Shown here piece after piece: positions 13,713 through 22,876 of a DNA stretch of 34,381 bases (positions within the stretch are counted from its first letter, which is position 1; every line of letters begins with the position of its first letter). A program made the position numbers and the translations under genes. The notes beneath the pieces were generated by a model. The model had not been told where the DNA came from and ran no database searches. It worked only from the letters and a program-made list of their open reading frames with translations. The stretch spans positions 1 to 34,381 of the forward strand of contig MEKI01000084.1 in NCBI GenBank assembly GCA_001766905.1, in the 5' to 3' direction. The stretch comes from Acidobacteria bacterium RBG_13_68_16. Lineage in GTDB: Bacteria > Acidobacteriota > Thermoanaerobaculia > Thermoanaerobaculales > Thermoanaerobaculaceae.

Positions 13713-15646
13713 GGCCGTCGCTGCGCCTTGCGGCGGCCGCGCTCCCCGGTGCGGCCCTGGCGCTGGCGGCCTGTCTCGGTTTCGCCCCCGCCGTGCGCGA
13801 TGTGCCCAGCTACTTCGTGCCCCTTCGGGAGCGCACCGCCGAGGTTCTTGCCGGGGCCCGCGGGGCGTTCTGGGACCCGGACGTGGGGTGTGGTGAGCCG
13901 TACTTCGCCAACCCCCAGAGCGGACTGCTCTACCCGCCGGCGTGGCTGGCAACCGTGCTTCCCCCGGCCCTCGCGGTGGGTGTGGAGGCTGGCCTCCACC
14001 TCGCGATCCTGGCGGTGGGGTGTGCGCTCCTCGCGCGTCGCCTGGGTGCGGGCGGGTGGCTGGAGGTGGCCGCCGGGTGGGGTGTAGTGGCGGCCGGGCC
14101 CGTGCTGGACGCGGTCGGGGTCCTCAACAACCTGGACACGGTGGCATGGATGCCGTGGGCGTGGGGGGCCGCGCTCGCCGGCTCGCTGTTCGGCACGGCG
14201 GCGTTCCTCGCCCTTACCTTCCTGGCGGCCGAGCCCCAGCTCGCGGTGGTCGCCGCGGCGGTCGCCGTCGCCCTCGCCCCGCGGCGACGCACCGTGCTTG
14301 CCGTGCTGCTGGCCGGTGGCCTCGTGGCGGTGCAGGCCCTGCCGTTTGCGGCGTGGGTGCGGGGAGGGGACCGGGGGGCCTCCCGCGAAATTAACGAGGT
14401 GGTCGGCGGAGCGGTGCGCCCGGGCGAGCTCGCGGCGCTGGCGATCCCCGGTGCGCCGCTGCCGCCCCGCTCGGAGCGGTTCGTGACCGACCTCACGGTG
14501 CCGATGTGGGCGCTGGTGCTGGGCGTCGCCGCGCTGTTTTCGAGGAGGAAGGAGGTGTGGGTGCTGGCCTGCGCGGGGTGGGCCCTGCTCGCCGCCAGCG
14601 TGGTGGCCGGGGTGCGGGGGCCGGATGTGGTGTGGGCCGCGCTCACGTTCGGGCTTGTGCGCTACCCGGGGAGGCTGGTGTTTGCCGCCGTGGTTGCGCT
14701 CGTGCCTGCGGCAGCGGCTTCGGTCGGCAGGCGGCGCCCGCCGCTCTGGAGCGCCGCGGTGGTGGCGCTGCTCGCGCTTGGTGGCGGTGTGCTGTCGGGC
14801 GGGAGCATCGTGGCGACGGCGGTGCAAGGGGTGGCCGCGGGCGCCGCGCTGGCCGGTCCGGGCGCGCCCGTGGCAGCGCTTCTTGGCAGCGCCGCGCTGA
14901 TGCCGGCTCATGCGCGCGTTCTCGTCCTCCGGCCCGCGGGTTTGCAGGAAGCGGCGGCGTGTCTCGAGGCGCAGCGGGAGAGCACGCCCCGGATCTACGC
15001 GGTCCAGCCCTCCTGGGACCAACTGGGGTGGGTGAGCGGGGATCGGGAGCGTGGGAGATCGCTCGGGTGGGGGTACACCGCGCTCTCCGATGGGCGCCGA
15101 TCGGTGCGCACCTTTGCGCCCCTGCAGTCCGTGCGTCTGACCCGGCACCTGGACGAGGCGGATCGGGGACCGGCGGGGCGGTGGTGGCTGAACGCGCTGG
15201 GTGCCCGCAGGGTCGTGGCGCACCACCCGGTGCCGGGTTTCCCGGCCCTCTGTCAGGAGCGTGGTGTCACCGTGTTCGACAACCCGCAGGCCTGGCCGGA
15301 GGTGACGGTCGTCCGTGCCGTGCCGCGGCCCGACCAACCGCCGGAAGCGCACGGGGAGGTGCTCGCCTCCGCGGGAAGCGACGACTGGCGGCGGTGGCGG
15401 GTCCGGGTCGGTGTGGGCGGCGGGGTGTTGCTGTGGCTCGAGACGCCCGATGAGGGGTGGCGCCTGCTCGTGGACGGCCGGCCCGGCGAGGAGGTGGCCG
15501 GCCCCGGCATCCTGCACGGGGTGACCGTGCCGGCGGGGGAGCATGAGGTGAGCGCACGCTACCGTCCCCCGGGCCTGTTGGCAGGGGCGGCAATCTCGCT
15601 TGCGTGCGTGTGCCTCTTGGGGTTGGCGGCATGGCGACGGTGGTAG
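13709..15646 (+). CDS. Second YfhO-like multi-TM membrane protein
   Basis: GTG start; FVPLRERTAEVLAGARGAFWDPDVGCGEPYFANPQSGLLYPPAWLATVLPP, C-terminal …LLVDGRPGEEVAGPGILHGVTVPAGEHEVSARYRPPGLLAGAAIS…; same architecture as the 6834-9149 product. Confidence 0.75.
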   Translation: MRPSLRLAAAALPGAALALAACLGFAPAVRDVPSYFVPLRERTAEVLAGARGAFWDPDVGCGEPYFANPQSGLLYPPAWLATVLPPALAVGVEAGLHLAILAVGCALLARRLGAGGWLEVAAGWGVVAAGPVLDAVGVLNNLDTVAWMPWAWGAALAGSLFGTAAFLALTFLAAEPQLAVVAAAVAVALAPRRRTVLAVLLAGGLVAVQALPFAAWVRGGDRGASREINEVVGGAVRPGELAALAIPGAPLPPRSERFVTDLTVPMWALVLGVAALFSRRKEVWVLACAGWALLAASVVAGVRGPDVVWAALTFGLVRYPGRLVFAAVVALVPAAAASVGRRRPPLWSAAVVALLALGGGVLSGGSIVATAVQGVAAGAALAGPGAPVAALLGSAALMPAHARVLVLRPAGLQEAAACLEAQRESTPRIYAVQPSWDQLGWVSGDRERGRSLGWGYTALSDGRRSVRTFAPLQSVRLTRHLDEADRGPAGRWWLNALGARRVVAHHPVPGFPALCQERGVTVFDNPQAWPEVTVVRAVPRPDQPPEAHGEVLASAGSDDWRRWRVRVGVGGGVLLWLETPDEGWRLLVDGRPGEEVAGPGILHGVTVPAGEHEVSARYRPPGLLAGAAISLACVCLLGLAAWRRW

Positions 15647-17991
15647 CGGCGCTCTTCTTCCTCTCGGGGATGGTGGCACTCGCCTACGAGGTGGTCTGGG
15701 TGCGTGCCCTCGGGCTGGTGGTGGGGAACTCGCTGTGGGCCGCCGTCGCGGTTGTGGCGGCCTACATGGGTGGCATGGCGATCGGCAGTGCGCTGGTGGC
15801 GCGGTACGTGCACCGCCTGCGACGGCACGTGCGCCTCTACGGTTTGGCGGAGGCCGTGGCAGCCCTGGTGGCCCTCGCGACCGCGCCAGCGCTGCACGTC
15901 CTCCAGCGACTGGCGGCCGGCCTCGGCCCAGAGCCGCTCGCCGGCTGGGGGCTGCCGTTGCTGGCGAGGTTTGCCCTCGCGTGGGCATTCCTGGCGCCGC
16001 CGACGGTGGCGATGGGCGCCACGCTCCCGTTGCTGGTGGCCCGGGTGGGGCAGCAGAATGCGCTGGCGTGGCGGGTCGGGCGCCTGTACGCCGCGAACAC
16101 GTTTGGCGCGGTGGCCGGCGTCGTGCTGGCCGGGTTCTTCGCCCTGCCGGAGCTGGGAGAGCGGGGCACGCTCGCGGGCTTCGCGGCGCTTGGGCTGGCG
16201 ATCGCCGGAGTGGCGTGGTTCCTGGAGCCCCGCGTGCCGGCCGCCGCCGAGGTCGTCGTTGACGGCGCCCGCGCGGATCGGCGGTGGTGGCTGCTCTACC
16301 CGGCGCTGTTCGGCTTCGTGGCGCTGGCGTGCGAGCTGGTCTGGACCCGCGTCCTGCTCCTGCACCTGGGCTCGCGTGTGTACGCGTTTGCCCTGATCCT
16401 GGCGGTCTACCTGGCGGGGATCGCGATCGGCGCGGCGCTCGCGCGTTCGGCGTCCGTGCCCCGGCGTGCGCTGGCGGCATGTCAGATCGTTGTGGGGGTG
16501 CTCCTGGCGCTCCAGATTCCCCTGCTTTCCAGGTTCGGCGACCTCCTCGGCTGGATCGGCTTCCACGGCAGGCTGAATACCTTTGCCGAGCTGCAGCTCG
16601 GTCTCGGGCTCGCGGTCGCAGCGCTGATCCTGCTGCCGACCGTGGCGTTCGGCGCCAGCTTCCCGCTCGCGGTGGCGGCGTACCCCTCGCAGGCACCGGA
16701 GGCCTCACGCACCGGCCTGGTGGCCGCGGCCAACACCGTGGGTGCGATCGCGGGCACGGTCCTCGGCCCCCTCATGCTGGTGCCCCTGATGGGGACTCAG
16801 AATCTCATTCTGGCCCTGGGGGCGATGAGCGCGCTCGCGGGAAGCGTGCTGGGGCCCTCCCACCGCCTGCGGGTAGCCGGCGTTGTGGTTGCCGCGACGT
16901 TGGTGGCGGAGGCGGCGCTCGTCCCGAAGGGCACGGTGCTACGCGGGGCGGCAGCGGTGTCCGATGGTGTGATCGAGCAGCTCCGGGAGAGCGCGTCGGC
17001 GACCGTCGTGGTTCGCAGGTTCACCGACGCCCGCGGAAACTGGCGCTCGCTTGAGCTGAACGGAGTCAACGTCGCCGGAACCTCGCCCGAGCTGCGCGCC
17101 ATCCAGCGGCTCCAGGGCCACCTTCCCCTCCTTCTCCACGGTCGCCCCGAGAGGGTCCTTCACATCGGCTTCGGCTCAGGGGGCACCGCGTGGGCGGTGG
17201 CTCAGCATCGCGTCGGGCAGATCGCCGTGGCGGAGATCTCCCCGGAGGTCTTGGCGGTCTCCGACGAGGTCTTCGGCGACGTCAACCACGGAGTGCTGCG
17301 GGACCCGCGCGTGCGCGTCCTCCTCAACGACGGTCGCAACGTGCTCCTGGCCATGCGCGAGAGGTTCGACGTCATCCTCTCCGACTCCATCCACCCCGTC
17401 TACGCCGGCAACTCGACCCTTTACACCCGCGAGTACTTCGAGCTCTGCCGCCGCCACCTGGGGCCCGACGGGGTCATTTCGATGTGGCTGCCGCTCTACT
17501 CGCTCACCGAACAGTCCTACCTGGCGATCCTTCGGGCGTTCTGGGAGGTGTTCCCCTCGACGTGCGTCTGGTACGACCCGGTCGTGCTCAACGAGTTCAC
17601 CGTGATCACCGGCTCGGTCGAAACGGGGCCGGTGCGGCTGCGCTGGCGTGAGGTGGACGACCCTGCCCTCGCGGCCACGCTTGCCGAGGCGGGAGTGCGG
17701 AGCGCTGAGACCCTGGGGGCCATGCTCCTGCTGGGGCCCCATGAGGTGGCCGCGCTGGTCAGCGACGTGCCCCCGCACGTGGACGACTTCCCGGAGGTCG
17801 AGTACCGCTCGGGGCGTCTCTTGAACCGTAACGGCTCGTGGCTCGCCAACCTCCGCATGCTGTACGCGACTCGCACCGGAACGAACCCCTTCGAGGCCTA
17901 CCCGGGTGACTTCCGCTCGGCTGTCGCGGTCCGCGACGAGACGCTCAGGGCTCAGCTGCGAGAGCTCGCGGTTCGCGCCGTTGCCCGGTAG
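15631..17991 (+). CDS. Fused MFS-like transmembrane / spermidine synthase-like protein
   Basis: N-terminal TM region (FFLSGMVALAYEVVWVRALGLVVGNSLWAAVAVVAAYMGGMAIGSAL; NTFGAVAGVVLAGF) and C-terminal aminopropyltransferase-like Rossmann domain (VLHIGFGSGGTAWAVAQHRVGQIAVAEISPEVL…VILSDSIHPVYAGNSTLYTREYFELCRRHLGPDGVISMWLPLYS). ORF opens at 15604; ATG 15631 preferred. Confidence 0.85.
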   Translation: MATVVAALFFLSGMVALAYEVVWVRALGLVVGNSLWAAVAVVAAYMGGMAIGSALVARYVHRLRRHVRLYGLAEAVAALVALATAPALHVLQRLAAGLGPEPLAGWGLPLLARFALAWAFLAPPTVAMGATLPLLVARVGQQNALAWRVGRLYAANTFGAVAGVVLAGFFALPELGERGTLAGFAALGLAIAGVAWFLEPRVPAAAEVVVDGARADRRWWLLYPALFGFVALACELVWTRVLLLHLGSRVYAFALILAVYLAGIAIGAALARSASVPRRALAACQIVVGVLLALQIPLLSRFGDLLGWIGFHGRLNTFAELQLGLGLAVAALILLPTVAFGASFPLAVAAYPSQAPEASRTGLVAAANTVGAIAGTVLGPLMLVPLMGTQNLILALGAMSALAGSVLGPSHRLRVAGVVVAATLVAEAALVPKGTVLRGAAAVSDGVIEQLRESASATVVVRRFTDARGNWRSLELNGVNVAGTSPELRAIQRLQGHLPLLLHGRPERVLHIGFGSGGTAWAVAQHRVGQIAVAEISPEVLAVSDEVFGDVNHGVLRDPRVRVLLNDGRNVLLAMRERFDVILSDSIHPVYAGNSTLYTREYFELCRRHLGPDGVISMWLPLYSLTEQSYLAILRAFWEVFPSTCVWYDPVVLNEFTVITGSVETGPVRLRWREVDDPALAATLAEAGVRSAETLGAMLLLGPHEVAALVSDVPPHVDDFPEVEYRSGRLLNRNGSWLANLRMLYATRTGTNPFEAYPGDFRSAVAVRDETLRAQLRELAVRAVAR

Positions 17992-19040
17992 ATCGCCGCC
18001 AGCTCCCGTGCGGTCCGCTCCCAGGTGAACGTGCGCGCCCGGGCGAGTCCGGCGTGGATCAGGGCGGCGCGACGGCCAGGCTCAGCGTGGAGAGCGAGCA
18101 TCGCCTCGCGCCACGAATCGGGAAGGTTGGGGTCGAGGAGCACCGCCGCTTCGCCACACACCTCAGGGAGCGCGCCGGCGCGGGCGGCGAGCACCGGACA
18201 CCCGCACGCCATTGCCTCGAGGGCGGGTAGGCCGAACCCTTCGTTGTGCGACGGAACGAGCAGAGCGAGCGCTCGCTGGTAGAGAGAGACCAGCGTGCGA
18301 TCGTCCGGACTTGCTTCACGGCGGACGCGCCCGTGCAGGCCCGGCTCCGAAAGCCGGGGATCGTCGGCGGCGGCTCCCACCACTACAAGCGGGGGCAGCC
18401 GGCGGGCATCCGGCGACCTCAGCACCGCAAGCACCAGCTCGAGGTTCTTGTGCGGATCGGAACCGCCGACGAACAGGAGGTGTTCCGGCGGCACTTGCGT
18501 GGAGGCAGCGAGAAACTCAGGGCCGACGCCGAGGTGGGCCACGAACACCCTCTCCTGTGGGACGCCGACCGTCGCGAGCAGCTCGGATTTCGCGTGATTC
18601 GAGATCGCATGCACAGCGGCGGCCCGTGCGAGGGAGCGGATCGCTTGCCGGGCCCGGTACCGGCGCCAGGGCTCGGGTGGCGACGGGAAGCGGAACGGCG
18701 TGGCGTCGTAAAAGGTGGCGACCACCGGTACCGGGAGGCGGGGCGGCACCGTCCACGTCGGCAGGTGGAGGACGTCCACCGGGGTGCGGGCCAGCGTCAT
18801 CCGCCACGCCGGGCCGTCGAAGAGGAATGCGCCTCGTCGTGGCCGGCGCAGCGCGACGATCCGAGCCGCGAGCGGGTACCATGGTTGAGGTACAGGAGAT
18901 CCGTGGGGAACGAACAGCACGACCTCGCCCGGCAGCAGCCGCAGCAGCTCCCCGGCGAGGGAGCGAGTCACGCGGCCGAACCCCCGGTTGGGGTCGAGGA
19001 ACGCCGCCCGGGCGTCGAGGCCGATCCGCACCTCCCCCAT
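17952..19040 (-). CDS. Glycosyltransferase (GT-B, GT4-like)
   Basis: MGEVRIGLDARAAFLDPNRGFGRVTRSLAGELL…VFVAHLGVGPEFL…LLFVGGSDPHKNLELVL…ALLVPSHNEGFGLPALEAMACGCPVLAARAGALPEVCGEAAVLLDP; E…E motif of GT4. Confidence 0.9.
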   Translation of the reverse strand: MGEVRIGLDARAAFLDPNRGFGRVTRSLAGELLRLLPGEVVLFVPHGSPVPQPWYPLAARIVALRRPRRGAFLFDGPAWRMTLARTPVDVLHLPTWTVPPRLPVPVVATFYDATPFRFPSPPEPWRRYRARQAIRSLARAAAVHAISNHAKSELLATVGVPQERVFVAHLGVGPEFLAASTQVPPEHLLFVGGSDPHKNLELVLAVLRSPDARRLPPLVVVGAAADDPRLSEPGLHGRVRREASPDDRTLVSLYQRALALLVPSHNEGFGLPALEAMACGCPVLAARAGALPEVCGEAAVLLDPNLPDSWREAMLALHAEPGRRAALIHAGLARARTFTWERTARELAAIYRATARTASSRS

Positions 19041-19067
19041 GATGCCACCGCCTGGGGACGCTGGAGC

Positions 19068-19901
19068 GTGGTCATCCCCACCAGGGCGGGGTGGGAGCAC
19101 CTGGCGAGCACCCTGCCCCCTCTCCTCGCGATCCTGGGTGCCGCCGATGAGGTGATCGTCGTCGGCGACCGGTGCGAGGCGCCGCTGCCAGAGACGCGGG
19201 ACGCACGCTGCCGCGTGGTGGTGCACGGTGGACCGCCAGGGTTCGCGCCCGCGTGCAACCGCGGCGCCCGAGACGCGCGCGGCCGTCTCCTGCTCTTCCT
19301 CAACGATGACGTGGTGGTGGGCGCGGGCCTGCTCGATCGGCTGGAGGACGAGCTGCTCCGTCCTGGCGTTGGAGCTGTTTCTCCCGATGTGCTCTCCGAG
19401 CTCCTAGGCCGGAGCGAAAGCGGGACGACCCTGGCCTGGCACCACGGCGTGTTGGAGTCGCGCCAGGAGTCCCTGCGGGGGGAGGGCCGGGTGAGCGTGC
19501 CGTACGTGAGCGGGGCGGCGCTCGCCGTTCGCCGCGACGACTTCCTTCGCCTCGCTGGCTTCGACGAGCGCCTGGCGCCCTACTTCTGGGAGGACCTCGA
19601 TCTCTGCCTGCGTGTGCGTGAGAACGTCGGGGACACCGTGGTGGTGAGCGGGGTGAGCGTCGCCCACCGCCACGGCGCCACGATCGGCAGGGATCCGGAG
19701 GGGTGGCGGCGGGCGGTCTACGAACGCAACCGCCTGCTCGTGAGCTGGCGGCATCTGCACGGGTGGCGCTGGCTCTCTCACCTGGTCTGGCTCCCCCTGC
19801 GGTTGGCCGCGGGGCTCGTGCGCGATCGGGCGGTACCGAAAGGGTTCCTGCTGGCGGTGGTCAGGCTGGTCTCGGGGAGGGGCCGTGCGGATCGGGATTG
19901 A
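19068..19901 (+). CDS. Glycosyltransferase family 2-like
   Basis: VVIPTRAGWEHLASTLPPLLA…FAPACNRGARDARGRLLLFLNDDVVVGAGLLDRLEDEL…SGAALAVRRDDFLRLAGFDERLAPYFWEDLDLCLRVRE. GTG 19068 is a tentative start inside the 18246..19901 ORF. Confidence 0.85.
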   Translation: MVIPTRAGWEHLASTLPPLLAILGAADEVIVVGDRCEAPLPETRDARCRVVVHGGPPGFAPACNRGARDARGRLLLFLNDDVVVGAGLLDRLEDELLRPGVGAVSPDVLSELLGRSESGTTLAWHHGVLESRQESLRGEGRVSVPYVSGAALAVRRDDFLRLAGFDERLAPYFWEDLDLCLRVRENVGDTVVVSGVSVAHRHGATIGRDPEGWRRAVYERNRLLVSWRHLHGWRWLSHLVWLPLRLAAGLVRDRAVPKGFLLAVVRLVSGRGRADRD

Positions 19902-20925
19902 CGGCAAGCCCCTGCTGCCGCCTCGGGCAGGCGTCGCCCGCTACCTGGAGGGGCTGCTCGCCGGCTGGGCCGCCGTGTCCCACGCCGACGCCGAACTCGA
20001 CGTTGTGATGCCGGCCGGACCCCGGCGGACGCTGCCCTGGGTGCTCTGGGAGTTGCAGCGCGCGACCGCGCGTGGCTACTCCGTCTTCCACTTCCCCTTC
20101 TACTACCCGCCACTGGCCCCACGCTGCCCGGTCACCGTGGCGATCCACGACGTGCTGGTGCTCGAGCACCCGGAGTGGTTTCCGAGGCCGTTCCTGAACC
20201 CCCTCCGCCGCCTGGCGCCCCGGGGAGCACGCCTGGCGGCGGCGGTGGTCACCGGCTCGCGCTGCGTGGCGGATGCAATCGCCGAGCGATGCAACGTCCC
20301 CCGCGAACGCGTCCACCTGACCGGGTACGGCGTGGACCGTGCGAAATTCGCCCCGCCAAGCTCGGAGCGCCGAGCGGACGTCCGCCAGCGGCTCTCGCTC
20401 TCAAAACCATACCTCTTGCAGCTCGGGGCGTTGGAGCCACGGCGCGGGGTGGACCTGGCCCTCGCTGCGGTCACCTCGTTACGCGAGCGCACTTCTGACC
20501 TGGAGCTCGTGCTGGTGGGCGCCCTCCGAGCGCACGTGCCGGCGCTCGACCAACCCCCGGCGTGGGTGCGACGCCTCGGGTTCGTCGAGGATGGAGACCT
20601 GCCCGCGCTCTACGCGGGGGCGGAGGCGGTGCTTGCACCCTCGCGTGGGGAAGGCTTCAACCTGCCGCTTCTGGAAGCGCTGGCCTGCGGCGCCGTAGCG
20701 GTTGCGTCTGACATCCCGGTGCACCGTGAGCACTTCACCCAGGCGGTCGAGCCGTTCACGAGCGGCGACGCCGAGGCGCTCGCGGCGGCGACGCTGACGG
20801 TGCTCGAAGACTCCGCTCGGGCCGCCGCGCTGCGCGCGGCCGGTCCTGAACTGGCCGCGGGGTTCGACTGGTCGGACGTGGCGCGCCGCCACCTCGATCT
20901 CTGGCGGCAGGTGGGACGGCGATGA
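19885..20925 (+). CDS. Glycosyltransferase (GT-B, GT4-like)
   Basis: MRIGIDGKPLLPPRAGVARYLEGLLAGW…VYGVDRAKF-like HLTGYGVDRAKFAPP…YLLQLGALEPRRGVDLALAA…LAPSRGEGFNLPLLEALACGAVAVASDIPVHRE. Confidence 0.9.
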   Translation: MRIGIDGKPLLPPRAGVARYLEGLLAGWAAVSHADAELDVVMPAGPRRTLPWVLWELQRATARGYSVFHFPFYYPPLAPRCPVTVAIHDVLVLEHPEWFPRPFLNPLRRLAPRGARLAAAVVTGSRCVADAIAERCNVPRERVHLTGYGVDRAKFAPPSSERRADVRQRLSLSKPYLLQLGALEPRRGVDLALAAVTSLRERTSDLELVLVGALRAHVPALDQPPAWVRRLGFVEDGDLPALYAGAEAVLAPSRGEGFNLPLLEALACGAVAVASDIPVHREHFTQAVEPFTSGDAEALAAATLTVLEDSARAAALRAAGPELAAGFDWSDVARRHLDLWRQVGRR

Positions 20926-21866
20926 GGGCGGGCGCCGTGGTTGTCAACTTCAACGGAGGTGCCGACCTGCCCGTCTGCTTGGCCGGACTGCGGGCCCAGA
21001 CCGTGCCGGTGGAGGTGGTGCTCGTGGACTGCGCCTCGACCGACGGGACGCGTGCCCTGGCGGAACGACCGCCGGACGGCGTGCGGGGGCTGCCGCTGGC
21101 CGAGAACCTCGGCTACGCGGGCGGATGCGCGGCGGGCCTCTCGCGCCTCGATCGTTCGGTCGAGGTGATCGGGTTCTTCAACCCGGACTGCTTCCCCGAG
21201 CCGGGGTTCTTCGCGGTGTGTACCGAGGCGCTCGTTCAGGAACCGGATGTGGGAGGGGTCGCCGGAAGGTTGCTGCGGCCGGGCGGCGCGGCGCTCGACT
21301 CGTGCGGCCAGGTGCTCACACCGTTCCTGCTGCGCGTGCGCGACCGCGGGTACGGCGCCGCGCCCGCGGGCGCCTTCGAGACGCGCGCTCGGGTCCTGTC
21401 CGCGTGCGGGGCGGCAATGGTCTACCGACGGTCGGCGCTTGACGCGGCCGCCGTCGAGGGCGAGGTGTTCCCCGACGATTTCTTCGCCTTCTGGGAGGAC
21501 CTCGACCTCGGCTGGCGGGTGAACAATGCGGGCTGGCGCGTGATCTACGAGCCGAGGGCGCTCGCCACCCACCGCCGCGGAGCCACGGCCACACCGGGCG
21601 GGGGCCGGCTGATCTTCCGCCGCACTCCGGAGCTGGCGGCCGGCATCCTCGCCAACCGCTGGGCGACGCTGTTGCGGAACCTGCACCCGGTTGATTTCCT
21701 CCTTCGCTTGCCCGTACTTTTTTCTGGAGAGGTTCTGATGCTGATAGTGCTCGTCCTGCGCCACCGGGGCGTCCTGCCCGCCCTGCGGCGGGCTCTACCT
21801 CGTGTCTACAGGGCGGCGCGTCAGCGGCGCCTTCTCCCACGTCGCCGGCTCGGAGAGCTGGCATGA
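20922..21866 (+). CDS. Glycosyltransferase family 2 (rhamnosyltransferase-like)
   Basis: AGAVVVNFNGGADLPVCLAGLRAQTVPVEVVLVDCASTDGT…LPLAENLGYAGGCAAGLSR…GFFNPDCFPEPGFF…DDFFAFWEDLDLGWRVNNAGWRVIYEPRALATHRRGAT. Confidence 0.9.
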   Translation: MRAGAVVVNFNGGADLPVCLAGLRAQTVPVEVVLVDCASTDGTRALAERPPDGVRGLPLAENLGYAGGCAAGLSRLDRSVEVIGFFNPDCFPEPGFFAVCTEALVQEPDVGGVAGRLLRPGGAALDSCGQVLTPFLLRVRDRGYGAAPAGAFETRARVLSACGAAMVYRRSALDAAAVEGEVFPDDFFAFWEDLDLGWRVNNAGWRVIYEPRALATHRRGATATPGGGRLIFRRTPELAAGILANRWATLLRNLHPVDFLLRLPVLFSGEVLMLIVLVLRHRGVLPALRRALPRVYRAARQRRLLPRRRLGELA

Positions 21867-22876
21867 GCGCGGCGCTCATCCCGCTGGCGTTCGTGCTGGC
21901 GCTGCTGCTGGCGCTTTACTTCACGCCGCTCGCACGCGAGGCCGCGCTGCGCTTTGGGATAGTGGACCGCCCCGATGGAAGACTCAAACAGCAGGCAACG
22001 CCGGTGCCGTACCTGGGGGGGCTCGCGGTGTTCCTCGCCTACCTGGTGGCCCTCGGCATGGTGTTTGCCTTCGACACGCTGCTTCTCGGCCTGCTGCTTG
22101 CGGGCACGCTCACGCTGCTGGTCGGGCTGGTTGACGACTTCGGGGTTCTGACCCCGGCCGCAAAGCTCGCCGGCCAGGCGGTGGCGGTGTTCGTACTGCT
22201 GCGCAGCGGCGCGGTCATCGAACTCACGCAGGTACCCCAGGGGCTGCGCTGGCCGCTCGCCGGCCTGTGGCTTTTCGGAATCTGCAACGCCTTCAACCTG
22301 CTCGACGTCATGGACGGCCTCGCGGCCGGCGTCGGGACCGTCACCGCGGTCGCGTTCGGTGTGGTGGCGCTCTCCACCGGGGAGTACCCCGAGGCGGCGG
22401 CCAGCTTCGCGCTCGCCGGGGCGCTCGCGGGGTTCCTGGTGTTTAACTTCCAGCCGGCCCGCATCTACCTCGGGGACGCTGGCTCGCTGGCGGTCGGGAT
22501 CACCCTCGGCGCGCTAGCGCTGGCGATTCGCTGGAGCGAGAGGAGCGCCGCGGGGTTCCTTGCGCCGCTCGCCATCCTTGCCGTGCCGCTGGCCGACACC
22601 GCGTTCGTGAGCGTGCTCCGCGCCCGTGCCGGCAGGCCTTTCTGGCACGGCAGTCCGGACCACTTCCCGCTCCGCCTGCACCGCTTGCTGGACGGAAGCG
22701 TGCGCAGGACCGTGAGCGCGGTTTTCGGTCTCTCCGTCCTCGGCGCGATGGTGGGGGTGGGGACCGCTGCGCTCTGGCCGTGGGAGGCGGGTCTCTGGAC
22801 CCTCGGCGGGTACGGTCTTGGCTTCGTGGTGCTGCTCGTCGTGCTTGCCCGGGTGAGGATGGAGACCCAGCCGTGA
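21863..22876 (+). CDS. WecA/MraY-like undecaprenyl-phosphate glycosyl-1-phosphate transferase
   Basis: DRPDGRLKQQATPVPYLGGLAVFLAYL, LLVGLVDDFGVLTPAAKLAGQ, NAFNLLDVMDGLAAGVG, NFQPARIYLGDAGSLAVG; PNPT family motifs intact. Confidence 0.93.
   Translation: MSAALIPLAFVLALLLALYFTPLAREAALRFGIVDRPDGRLKQQATPVPYLGGLAVFLAYLVALGMVFAFDTLLLGLLLAGTLTLLVGLVDDFGVLTPAAKLAGQAVAVFVLLRSGAVIELTQVPQGLRWPLAGLWLFGICNAFNLLDVMDGLAAGVGTVTAVAFGVVALSTGEYPEAAASFALAGALAGFLVFNFQPARIYLGDAGSLAVGITLGALALAIRWSERSAAGFLAPLAILAVPLADTAFVSVLRARAGRPFWHGSPDHFPLRLHRLLDGSVRRTVSAVFGLSVLGAMVGVGTAALWPWEAGLWTLGGYGLGFVVLLVVLARVRMETQP

Noticed and set aside
13637-16708. 1023-aa minus-strand ORF
   Set aside because: Antisense to the YfhO-like and MFS/spermidine-synthase genes, which have clear homology motifs; translation is Arg/Pro/Gly/His-rich low complexity, a known by-product of high GC and codon bias.
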